Both the position numbers and the translations under genes were made by a program. This document shows positions 11,115 through 20,775 of a stretch of 64,000 bases of DNA, in pieces. Within the stretch, counting starts at the first letter, position 1. Each line of letters starts with the position of its first letter. The notes beneath the pieces were generated by a model. It was not told the origin of the DNA and did no database searches. It saw nothing but the letters and a program-made list of their open reading frames with translations. Source of the stretch: Dicyema japonicum (lineage: Eukaryota; Dicyemida; Rhombozoa; Dicyemidae); contig RDEW01000006.1 in the NCBI GenBank assembly GCA_011109175.1, positions 657,232 through 721,231 of the forward strand. The letters run 5' to 3'.

Positions 11115-11660
11115 TCACGGAGGAAGCGTTTCCCGAAAAATTGCGATACCAATTCTTTGCCTCAGCCAGACCGCTTCCCGCACGTCTTTCTTGCGGTGGG
11201 CCAATTTTCCCCCGATTTCCTTTAGGAAAGAGGCTGTAATACTTCCGGCCGCACCAGACGTCTCGATTGCTACCGGTACAAAACGGTAGCGGTCTCCAAT
11301 TTCGCCATATTTTTTAATCTTGATTTTCTCGGCCAGATCGGCTGCCGATTCAGCAGACTGCGCCGAGCTGAGCATCATCGAGTTCGAGAAAGAATCCACA
11401 ACAGTGCAGTCCCATACGAGCGATTTTCCCTCAGTGAACGGAAAGATAGTTAACCCATCCGGTCTTTTCCTATCTCCGCGGTCCAATCCCACAGGCTCCA
11501 GTACTGCCGGGAAGCCTGCCGCTTCAAAAGCTCGCAAGACAATGTTGTTCATAGCAGCATGGAGGGTGCTCTGCCCGCGCTCCTTTTGCACGAGAGCGGG
11601 TGCAGCCTTTTGGCATCGACGATCCCTCCACAGCGACATTGGTGTTCGACGCAAACATCA
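11115..11660 (-). mobile_element. R2-like element, restriction-like endonuclease domain (best-preserved copy)
   Basis: An uninterrupted frame of about 179 codons reads LHAAMNNIVLRAFEAAGFPA, VGLDRGDRKRPDGLTIFPF, KSLVWDCTVVDSFSNS, RYRFVPVAIETSGAAGS and QRIGIAIFRETLPP. The PD...D spacing (RPDG..LVWDCT) is that of the PD-(D/E)XK endonuclease found C-terminal to the RT in R2/NeSL/CRE-type elements. A degenerate CCHC lies upstream (GCQKAAPALVQ). There is no RT here. Confidence 0.75.
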
Positions 11661-11667
11661 GCTCCCA

Positions 11668-11836
11668 GGCACGATATTTGAAGCAGAGAGAACATCGGAA
11701 AACAAATTCAAAAAACTGAAAAAATTGAACTCGGAAAATCCTATTCCAGTGATAGGAGGATGTCACGATGTTTGAAGCAGAGAGACCATCGGAAAACAAA
11801 TTCAAAAAACTGAAAAAATTGAACTCAGAAATTCAT
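11668..11836 (+). repeat. Tandem direct duplication (unit of about 96 bp)
   Basis: CACGAT(A/G)TTTGAAGCAGAG.. through ..TTGAACTC(G/A)GAAA occurs twice in direct orientation, about 96 bp apart, with few mismatches. It lies at the junction between R2-like DNA and Tigger coding sequence, so it probably arose during or after the insertion. Confidence 0.7.
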
Positions 11837-12529
11837 CAACTGAGGCATGTGTAAAGAATAAGTTATAATTTATACCTATCAAGCATAAAAAAGCTGAATA
11901 GTACAATAATTATAAACTGTTTTCGACATGCTAAATGGACCCAAAATTTTATTGAAGAAATAAATGACGAGTTTCCGCTTGAAACTTATCAAGAATTCGT
12001 GTCAAGGCTGCAAATAAATGATCCAATTCCAGAAGATGAGTTCTTTATGAGTATACAGAGAATGAAGAGATCCTGGAAAATTTGGATGATAATGACGATG
12101 AAGACAAAGAATGCATTAATGATGGAGAACAAAAGAATGAACAAGTCGTTTTAGACTATGATGCAATGAATGCTGTCTATATATTGAAGAAGTACTTCAA
12201 ATAGAAGGATGAAGTTAACTTACATGTCTTCAATCTCCTTGATGATGTTAGTAGAAACATCAAAACAAACATTAAAACGAAAATAACTTATTTTTTTAAA
12301 GGAAATTAATGTTTTCATTTTTAATTAGTCTTTAAAATTAAAAAAATGCATTTTATTAATTAATAAAAAAAATCAAATTTATCTCTCGAATCAGCCGTAA
12401 TTTCCCAGGTCCCAAATTTGGCGGATTCGAGAGGTTTTACTGTATTACTTTTAGCAACTAGTGAGATTAAAGTAGACATTAATACTTTATTAAATAAGTT
12501 CACTTTTTTGAAATTTTAATAATTTTTCT

Positions 12530-13070
12530 CGTTTGGCCCGCGAAGCCAAAAAGCCTTCCGACCTCTGATATAGAAGCTCTAACGATGGGCGGGAAGATAT
12601 CGGAGAGTGCGTAAAGTCTTGAGAATTCCAATTTTCTTTTGGATCCTCGCGGTTTCAAGGTGCACTTATTTAGTGAATGAAAAGAGAGGATCCAGGATGA
12701 CTCCAAGGATTGAAAGCGTCTTCTTAATGGGAAATGGGGAGTCATACAATTTTATTTCAGGCGTTGCCCGTATTTCTTTTTGTGATGAGGTAAACATCGT
12801 TACATGTGACTTTCGGTGATATATTTAGACTGTTCTTCAAAAACCAAAGACCTACCAGGTTTAATATCTTTGCACGGATCTTGTCGCCTCCTCGACTTTT
12901 CGATGTTCCACTGCAACCACGAGATCATCCGCATACGATAAAAAAAATTGTGTTTTTGGTGGTTGGGGATAAAAGGTCACTGAGGAACATGTTGAATAGC
13001 ATTGGTGACAACGGTGATCCTTTTGGAACTCCATTTGGAAGGTATCGTGGTTATTAATGTTCATATAGTT
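12530..13070 (-). mobile_element. CR1/Jockey-like LINE RT fragment
   Basis: Right to left: RYLPNGVPKGSPLSPMLFNM and FLSYADDLVVAVEHRK (RT motifs B and C, canonical YADD), then LYDSPFPIKKTLSILGVILD (motif E region). Frames are interrupted; no endonuclease portion. Confidence 0.8.
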
Positions 13071-13139
13071 TAGTGTGATTTTTTTTAAAATATAATTACA
13101 ATAAATTACGATTTTTAATCAATAAATTTTATTAAAAAA

Positions 13140-13312
13140 TAAATAAATTTTAAGAACTGAGAAACCGTTGCGACTGCAAGGATCCAGTTATACGGGCGAT
13201 ACGTGCTTGTGTGGGGTCGAGGAATAAGCATCAGCCAAGTTGAGGTCTCTGCTAGAGCGTCCTGGGATCACGTGATTAGTTAGTTTGGTGTTACTGTAGT
13301 CTTTGGAATTTT
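13140..13312 (+). mobile_element. LINE GIT-type 3' end
   Basis: Reads ASAKLRSLLERPGIT with the stop embedded in GGGATCACGTGATTAG, followed by TAGTTTGGTGTTACTGTAG, as in the other copies of this family. Confidence 0.65.
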
Positions 13313-14165
13313 TTCTTTTCTTTCAATTCAGCTTTTCTCTAAATGTCTACACTGTTTCATGGCGGGTGAGAGCATTTGTCTTCCTTCTTATGTCAATAGG
13401 CGAAATAAAATTAAAAAAAGTCGAATTCACAAAGTCTCCGGTCTTTAACCCCCTCCTAAAAATTATCTGTAGGAATCAAGTGTTAGTATGAATGTTGTTA
13501 TCGATAATTTCTATGACAGACAGAGTGCATTTTTTAATTCCATCTGTCATTAAGAACATTCGAGAAAATAATAATTACTTTTTCTTGTTCAAGACAGTCT
13601 GTCCTTATTTATGCTCATTTAAATTGCACCAGACGGAGTTCTAACAGACATTGGGTTATCATATACTTTTTTGTACTTTTGGTTTCTGATGCTCCTGGGT
13701 TCAGTGAAAATGGAGAAAAAATTATATAACTTTGAAGAGGTGATGACTAGGGAAACCGAAAAATTGACCTTAAAAGTCAATTACTTGCTCAAAAAAAGTC
13801 GACGAGTTTTGGAATCAACCTCAGCTTCTCCGACAACGTCCTCTTGATCGCCGTGGTTGGGTGAGGGTTCTGCTGGAACGCGCCAAGTAATCTAAGATCA
13901 AGTAATCTAGACCAGAACTAAGTGTCCTAACACAAACAGTGCCCAGGTTTGGAGCTGTGATCCTCCCTCGAGTCCTCGCAAGCACATACTGAATAGAGAC
14001 CTGTCCGATAAAACGGACACCTCGCGTCGTTTATCCATGTTAATGATTCCAGAGATTTTCTTTCCAGAAATCCATTATTCCGTCATGACTCTGCAATTGC
14101 TGCTAATAAGAAGGTACTCAAGAATTTATCAAAAACATTTATCAAAAACTGTTTAAACGAACGTT
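13313..14165. other. Intergenic, with a LINE C-terminal scrap at 13795-13905
   Basis: At 13795-13905 the + strand reads ..FW.QPQLLRQRPLDRRGWV RVLLERAK, matching 40507-40625 (+) and 16075-16166 (-). It is the same LINE family just upstream of its tail. Otherwise no gene recognised. Confidence 0.45.
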
Positions 14166-14170
14166 AATAA

Positions 14171-15410
14171 TCATAAATTGTGACCACAACTAGGACAAAC
14201 GAATGGTTCAGTATTGGTGCCAATAGATCCACATAAATCATCAGACTGAGTGCCGAACAAATCAGCATTATCAATTCTCAAATTAGTCTCACATGCTTCA
14301 ATATTAGGCAATTTGACTAAATTAAACTCTTCCTGTAGATTCCCTGCTTTAAACATAAACCCTATATGTTCAGTCCCACCTTTCAATGTTAGATTCTCCC
14401 TAACAAATCCGCTGTGATTAACTTCAGTCACATTATGCTCTCCCACTGAATGAGGGGAGTCTTCGTGACTGGCACCTTTCTGTTCCCCTCAGACATAGAA
14501 TGGCTGGAATTCACGAGGTTGGGTGTGCTCGTGATGACGGGTTCAAATATGGACAGATTCTTTTCATCGTCCTGGGCTTCTTCTATCGGTTCACTGACAT
14601 GTGGTGGTGCATTGTTCAATTTGTTAAAGTATTCCTGCCTAAGTTTGTCGTATTCTGAGACACTTTGATTGCTGACCACAACAGAGTCACCCGAATGATG
14701 TGAACTAGTCGCCTGAAAGCTTTGATAAAGATATTCAGATTCAGTCGCTTCAGTAATCAAATTTCCAGGAAAAAAAGCCCCACATGGTTTGGGGGAGAAT
14801 TTGGGAAAGCGACAGTAAAACTGTACCCCGTATTTATGGTTAAATTGTCCACGCTAGAATTCATGTTTTTCTCAAGGCAACTGTTAACATCGTTGGAAAA
14901 ATTGGGACGGAATTTTTTTCCTGGGTTAAAAATTTCAAAATCGTCAACATTTTTGTGTTTTGTGTTGATTATTTCGCTGGTTTTGAAGGTTCGTTCATTT
15001 TTACACAGAATATCCCCATTTTGGCTGAATAAATTATAGTTTATCTTAAAATATTCAGTGTTTTTGATATTTTCCTGTCTTTTGGTGGCCACATTGGAGA
15101 ATTTATTGTCTTTTATTCGTTTATTCAGGCTTTGACAGTTTCTATATGTTTTGCGCCTTGTGTGGCTCCTGAAATCCTCGCTCTGAATCACGGAAAAAAT
15201 ATTCTTGAAATTATCAATTTCTACAAATAAATGAGAGGCAATACTGTCTGCTGTCAGAATGTTGAGACCTTCCGAGTGGGGAATGTCCGCAAAAACGTTT
15301 CGTTTTCTTGTCTGCGTTTTTGAGAAAACGACCGGGTCAGTCTGGCCGTAGAATTTGAGAATTTCATCTTTTTTCTTAGAATTACTAATTTGTGGAATTT
15401 TTGAAGGCAT
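14171..15410 (-). CDS. Unrecognised, largely disordered protein with a C-terminal CPSC motif
   Basis: A long reading starts MPSKIPQISNSKKKDEILKF and is rich in Asn, Ser, Lys and Glu. It continues through ITEATESEYLYQSFQA and SEYDKLRQEYFNKLNN to the end TEPFVCPSCGHNL. The three frame segments become one continuous frame of roughly 410 codons, without introns, if one base is added at the A7 run 14770-14776 and one at the G4 run 14454-14457. The lack of frame-breaking introns is unusual here. I recognise no family. The C-terminal CxxC could be half of a zinc-binding site. It is probably a real gene, because composition and length would be unlikely by chance. Confidence 0.6.
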
Positions 15411-16649
15411 TTTTTCAATTATTTCAACCTCATGGTTGTGATTTTGAGAAATTTTAGAAAAATCTGTATTCTTTAGTTGGTTTTTTGGCCTTTTATACCT
15501 TCCAAATTCTTGGTTTCATAAATTATCAACCTCGAGATATGTCAGGCAGTGGAGTTGTTTTTGTTGTTTTTGGAATTAATTTCATTTTTCTACTAAAGTA
15601 TTTCTAAAATTTATATAATATTAATTACTTCTTGAACTCTTCTTTCCTTATAGATGCCAGTTGTTCTTGTTTTAATCCAATTCATGTAATTTAACCAACA
15701 ACAACTTTATCAATTTTAACTTTTTTTCCCTCCAATATTTTATTTTTTAATAATAAATGTTTATTTAAATTTTATTGAAATTTATTATTTTAAATGTTTT
15801 TATTTATTAAAAACAAACAAAAATCCGAATAACTAAACAATTTATAGGGTTTCTTGACCAATAGTGTCACTTTCCGAATTCTCTTGGTGGTGAAAGTAAA
15901 ACAATGTTACGTGTTGGGTAGACGAGGATGCAACTATTATTTCAAATTAATTAGTTGGAAATATTCAAGGAAGTTATCCATAACCGTTGGCAAAAGCATA
16001 ATTGATGAATTTTTAATGAAATTATTCCAAAGACCAAGGGTAAAACCAAACTACTAATCCTGAGATACTGACACGTTCTAATCAAGCCCTCATTTAAGCA
16101 CAGTGATGTCTGGGAAGCTGAGGTCGAAGCCAGAGCTCGCCAATCTCTTCCACATACCGCGCTCATCTCAGCTTTCAGTTTCTGTTTTTGGCAGAGAAGA
16201 GATTTTCAGGAGTGTTCTTTAAAGGTCAGTAAAAGCCGAATGGATTCCTTATAGTTAGCGGATTCAATTAGTGAGAAGGTTAGGTGATCTTGTCATAGAT
16301 TTGTCTCGAAGTACCGCGACATTGGTGACCGTTTTGATCTACAGTCTATCTCAGTTTAGACGTCTGGAGGCATTGGCTCGAGCACGTCTGAGCTTATCAG
16401 GTTAATCAAACGGCTTGCGGGGCTGCGGAAGAGCGAGCCTAGAATGTAACTCCCATTGAGTGCTCGATGTCTATAGACCAAAATGAAAACTCACCATAAC
16501 ACTAACTTTACTTTTTTACTTTATTGAATTTTAATCAATAAATTTATATAAAAATTAAATAAAAATTAGATTAATAAATACTACACGTCATTTATAAATA
16601 AGTAATTCTTGTTTATTTATACAAAAAAATAAAATAAAATTATTTTAAA
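15411..16649. other. AT-rich spacer with LINE scraps
   Basis: 16075-16166 (minus) matches the LINE piece at 13795 and 40507. 16380-16450 (+) carries LIRLIKRLAGLRKSEPRM, matching 19985-20060. The rest, including long A/T tracts just before 16650, shows no gene. Confidence 0.45.
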
Positions 16650-17785
16650 ATGTCTGAAAATAAGCTGGAATTACCAACGTCTCAAATAACAAATGGTAAT
16701 GGTTCATCGTCAATTATCAGTCAAAGATTATAAACATCTCAAATATGTGAGTCTGATTCTCCTTGTCTTACAATCAAGTTCGGCTGCGATTTTGATGAGG
16801 TACGTACGAACTCGTGAAGAAAGATATTCGAGGCCAACGACCGCTGTTGTCTGCACTGAAGTTATGAAAGTATTAAATTTGTTATTTTGACTGTAATATG
16901 CATGGTTGTTATTGCCTACTACAACGGAGGTGTCCCTGGCTTGATTCACGATATTCACTACCACGTGATCACCAAATATAAGGACATGTTGAAAATGTCT
17001 ATCCCTTCACTATGCTACGTAGCCCAGAACAATCTCAACTATATAGCTGTCTCCAACCTCGATGTCGCCGTTTACCAGGTTTGTACCTGTCTTTATCCTA
17101 GACGTTGCTTCAAATGAAGATCCTCACAACCGCCTTCTTTGCAGTGATCATGTTGAAGAAGAAACTATCAAAAATGCAGATTTTCTCTCTCGTTGTGCTT
17201 ACCATTGGATGTATTTGTGTCAATTTTAAAGTTTTTTTAGTTTTATTTTGCTTAGCCAAGCTCAGAGAAGGTAAATCGCGCCCAAATGCACATTTATGGA
17301 ATTACAAGCGTCATAATTGCTGCCTTTCTTTCCGGATTTTCCGGTGTTTTTACGGAGAAAATGCTGAAGCAGTCAAATCCTTCCCTTTGGTCTCGAAATG
17401 TTCAGGTTTGTTCACTTTAATAGCAAGATGGGACTTTATGGTACCTTCGGGGTTTGTTGGCTGTCTTATTAAAATCCGACAGAGATCAGGTGTTCGAATT
17501 TGGGTTCTTCCAAGGTTACACTATCTATGTGTGGTAAGTTTTGGTTTAACGACCCCCAGGATTGTGATAGTCCTTCAGGCTGTCGGAGGACTTCTTGTTG
17601 CCTCAGTTATGAAGTATGCCGACAATATTCTGAAAGGATTTGCGGCTGGATGTGCCATAATTTTGTCAACCTTTGGATCCGTTCTTATTTTCGGCTTCAT
17701 ACCAGATTTGATGTTCTACTTTGGAATGATGTTTGTGGGTCTTTCGACGTTTATGTATTCGATGTATCCGTATGTCGAACAATAG
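16650..17785 (+). CDS. SLC35A: Golgi nucleotide-sugar transporter, SLC35A family (UDP-GlcNAc/UDP-galactose type)
   Basis: Family members exchange cytosolic nucleotide sugars for luminal UMP across the Golgi membrane. The translation follows SLC35A2/A3 closely: KYVSLILLVLQSSSAAILMR; SIPSLCYVAQNNLNYIAVSN followed by LDVAVYQ; LLQMKILTTAFFAV; FLSGFSGVFTEKMLKQSNPS; VLQAVGG..VMKYADNILKGFA. Introns by frame and homology lie at 16696-16720, 17079-17101, 17231-17255, 17406-17427 and 17534-17559 (22-26 nt). One base appears missing at the T-run 16878-16880 and another near 17457-17458; adding them restores VLNFVILTVICMV and FGVCLAVLLKSDRD. Multiple membrane segments are evident. A2 versus A3 specificity cannot be decided. 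Confidence 0.9.
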
Positions 17786-17849
17786 TGACTTTGGTTTCAA
17801 GGGTCTTGGGACTTTAATGTTGATCTGATTTCAATTATATTCGTTAAGA

Positions 17850-18480
17850 GTCTTCTACCACCTCTCCCATGATGAGGTGGTTTTATCACCCATCACGCTT
17901 CTACCGGATGGAATTTGTTCTCTCCACGGACAGACTTAACTTGATTTCAGCGGGATCTAACTGGCACTAACCAAACCGCGAACCCCTTCCTCGAGAGACT
18001 TTCTATTATTAAGACGTGACAACCGCTACGGATTCCTGGCTTGCCAGGGTTCCGAACAATTTTTGGCCAATTTATAGCGTTAACAGGAAGAGTATTAAGA
18101 CAGTTAAGTCCTTTAACTAAGAAGTGCAGGATTTCGTGAGCGTTCCCTCTGATGAATGACAATTCGAGTTTCTGTATCAATCAAAGTCCTTCGTAGGGTT
18201 CGCTTTTCTCCGAAGCGATCCTTCGTCCGATATCGGAGAGAAAAGCGTCCGTTAGCTCTCGCATAACCCGTGAGGTCTCAATCGCAATAGGAACGAAATG
18301 GTAGTTTTCCAGGAGTGATTCGTACTTCCAATTTTCCCGTAGTGGCTTGGTTTTGCGCTGTCTCTCACGATTGCAACAGAGATCGACTGTAGAAGTCACC
18401 TGGTCTCACGTGCGTCGTGGCGTTTTCAGTGTAGCTAGGCGTCCAAGTTTCGTTAGGAAACGAAGCGATTTTCCACTTTC
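17850..18480 (-). mobile_element. R2-like element, endonuclease C-terminal fragment
   Basis: Right to left: YESLLENYHFVPIAIETSRV, DAFLSDIGRRIASEKSEPYE, then LIQKLELSFIRGNAHEILH. These match the C-terminal half of the fragment at 11115-11660. The catalytic PD segment is not preserved here. Confidence 0.65.
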
Positions 18481-18559
18481 TTTTTATTATAATTCAATAA
18501 TTTAACCAATAAATTTTGGCTCATAGAGACCACATAATGCCTCGAAAGAGAACCATTCA

Positions 18560-18655
18560 CCTCACTCCTTGGTGACATGTTCTAGTCAGCTACACATGTG
18601 GGGATCACGTGATAGTTAGTCTATTTTGTCTTAGTCTTTGGAATGTTGTTAACAT
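18560..18655 (+). mobile_element. LINE GIT-type 3' end (short)
   Basis: TGGGGATCACGTGATAGTTA followed by a GTCTTAGTCTTTGG-type tail, as in the copies at 13270 and 20150. Only the last 90 bp or so is present. Confidence 0.5.
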
Positions 18656-18907
18656 ATCAAGTCGTGAATGAAACAAGAGAACCATTTAGCTACCGTGACC
18701 GAGCAACGTAAGTACAAAATAGCAAGGCCTACTTCTCACAAACATTACGGAAACCTCACTCTTATCCTAGATTTAACATTTTATTACCTCACCTTCTACC
18801 CAATTAACGACTTGGATAACCCCTAGTGCAAAATAAAATACTTTGTTATTTTTTAATTTTTTTGAGACCAGAGTCCTGTTTTTTGATCAATAATATATAT
18901 TAAAACG

Positions 18908-19497
18908 ATGGAAAATTATATTTATTTTAAATATTATTTAACTTGGAAAACCACAAATAATGGATGTTTTGAGGATGACGTGGTAGTTGAGGAAAACTAT
19001 GATATTGAGGATTACGTGGTAGTTGAGGAGTATAACTATCCTTTTGAGGATGACGTGGTAGTTGAGGAATATAACTATCCTCTTGAGGATTACGTGCTAG
19101 TTGAGGAAAATAACTATCCTTTTGAGGATGACGTGCTAGTTGAGGAGGATAACTATCATCTTGAGGATGACGTGCTAGTTGAGGATAACTATGATTTTGA
19201 AGATGATTGGGGTTTCGAGCGTGACAACTTTGGAACTGCTGTTTCAGTTAATTTTATTCCTCATCTTTCTAATATTCCTCGTTCTATTACTATCCCTAAA
19301 ACTTCGATCATAAAATACGAAAATTTTGATGACTTTTGTCCAATTTGCCATGAAAATTATACAAATGACTCACAAGTTGTGCAATTGGATTGCAAACATT
19401 CGTTTCACTTTCAATGTATATCTTCTTGGTTTGAGGTTTGTTTGGTTATGTATTTTAGAGCAATAATAGTTGTCCTTATTGCAGAAGAGAGTTGTAG
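18908..19497 (+). CDS. RING-H2 zinc-finger protein with acidic 13-residue tandem repeats (probable E3 ubiquitin ligase)
   Basis: RING-H2 domains recruit E2 enzymes to transfer ubiquitin. After a short leader (MENYIYFKYYLTWKT) there are six tandem copies of a 12-13 residue unit of the type EDDVVVEEYNYPF (36-39 bp, about 18972-19205). The RING-H2 follows: CPICHENYT..VQLDCKHSFHFQCISSWFE. A 23-nt intron (19436-19458) then gives SNNSCPYCRREL and the stop. All eight zinc ligands (C-C-C-H-H-C-C-C) are present. The acidic repeats have no recognised function. The substrate is unknown. Distinct from known RNF families by the repeat block. Confidence 0.85.
18972..19205 (+). repeat. 39-bp in-frame tandem repeat inside the RING-H2 gene
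   Basis: Six units begin GAGGAT(G/T)ACGTG(G/C)TAGTT and vary mainly at synonymous sites and in the linker (YNYP, NNYP, DNYH, NYD). The first and last units are three bases shorter. Confidence 0.9.
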
Positions 19498-19980
19498 TTG
19501 AGAAGTTAGTATTTGTTTGACAATTCTTATTATTTTTCCTGTAGAAATGTTAGGTAGTAACACTTTAGCAAACGATAATACATTTGTGTAAAGTTATTCC
19601 CTATGTGAACACGTGGGACTATGTTGTAAGCAAATTCGACAAAGAGTACAGTTGGAAGTGGATATAAATATCCTTAATTACAAGCAACTATACTAAATTA
19701 GACATTAAGTCTCCCAAAAATAAATTTCTCTCTATTTTTAGGCGCACAACCAAGCTGAGAGCATGGATCTTCAAAATCGGTGCTCCTACTGTCCCTTATC
19801 TTCAATAACTGAGTTCAAAACATCGAGTCTGATGACTAAATTTTTAAGTGTACATGTCTGAATAATGCGGGACTAAGTTGATGGCTGTTCGGTTTATCTT
19901 TATTATTTTGGGTTATACATAGAACCATTAATTTTAAGTTTTCTTAAATTGTGCATATATCAACTTAAGACATTTACTTG
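19498..19980. other. Spacer downstream of the RING-H2 gene
   Basis: No gene or repeat recognised; AT-rich. Confidence 0.35.
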
Positions 19981-19984
19981 GCCC

Positions 19985-20200
19985 CACTACGCCAAAATTT
20001 ATCAGGCTGATTAGGCGGCTTGCAGGACTGCGGAATGATGACCCTAGAATGGCTATGAAATCCTTGTCCTGAAAATTGACTTCAATTAAATTTATTTACG
20101 GGCACGAAAAAAGAACACCGGGCAAAGATGAGGTCTCTGTTAGAATGCATCGGGATCACGTGCTAATTAGTTTGGTTTTACCGTGGTCTTGGGTTAAATA
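19985..20200 (+). mobile_element. LINE GIT-type element, internally deleted 3' end
   Basis: Reads FIRLIRRLAGLRNDDPRMAM then KKEHRAKMRSLLECIGIT-like sequence ending in GGGATCACGTGCTAATTAG and a TTTTACCGTGGTCTT tail. The first block also occurs at 16380-16450. Confidence 0.6.
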
Positions 20201-20775
20201 AATACAAAAATAAAGGATTTATATAATTAATAATTGTCAACTAGAGGTGTAAGCAAGAGGCTACTATCTTTCCTCAAGAGACTGGCTGGCTACACTCAAA
20301 AGCTATGACGTCCGTGAATTCCAATGGCTCTTCCAATTGAGCTCGTCAACTTTGTTAATTTTGTATTTAATAATCCCAGATATACTAGAAAAGAGGTTGA
20401 GGTAATTAGCGTATAATTAAGGTATATCAGTTCCCATAGTCGGACTGAGACGCATCCTTTCCAAACATAAAAACATATCGGTAATTACGTGAACCCTTCC
20501 AATGGAGTAGAAATCATCTTTGGATACCAACCAGACGCTGGTGTCTCTTGAGACAAGTGGGTTGCATGACATCTCTCAGGATTTAAGAAGGCACAAAACA
20601 GTAGGAAATTCTTCAGTCCAGTGTAGTATGAGCACGCTTATTTCTGCTAAGCATAGTGGAACATTTCCTTCGGACCTACCTAGAGAAAAAATGATAACTG
20701 AGTGAGGTATTACTACCGACTTTTTCTCTTGGGCAATTATGAAATTTATTTTATCATTGTCCGCTCCATTTTCAA
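20201..20775. other. Unassigned stretch
   Basis: Contains a + strand frame with SKRLLSFLKRLAGYTQKL near 20250 and a 61-codon frame at 20520-20705. They could be exons of an unrecognised gene, but I could not join them convincingly. Confidence 0.25.

Larger units (their letters stand above)
10795..12442. mobile_element. Second Tigger/pogo-like DNA transposon, carrying nested retroelement pieces
   Basis: The ends are CAGTAAAACCCCTAGAATCC (10795) and, read inward from 12442, CAGTAAAACCTCTCGAATCC, each flanked by TA. CAGT termini are typical of pogo/Tigger. The right part encodes a transposase C-terminus (INCFRHAKWTQNFIEEINDE, then an acidic stretch). The left and middle parts are interrupted by R2-like retroelement sequence (10928-11660). 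It is therefore a nested, dead element. Confidence 0.85.

Noticed and set aside
11320-11775. Plus-strand 151-codon frame over the R2-like nuclease
   Set aside because: Antisense shadow of a clearly conserved minus-strand domain.
14757-15410. Separate short genes at 14171, 14428 and 14757
   Set aside because: They are collinear and merge into one frame with one added base at each of two homopolymer runs.
16728-16964. Minus-strand frame over SLC35A
   Set aside because: The plus strand carries conserved transporter sequence; the antisense frame has no family signal.
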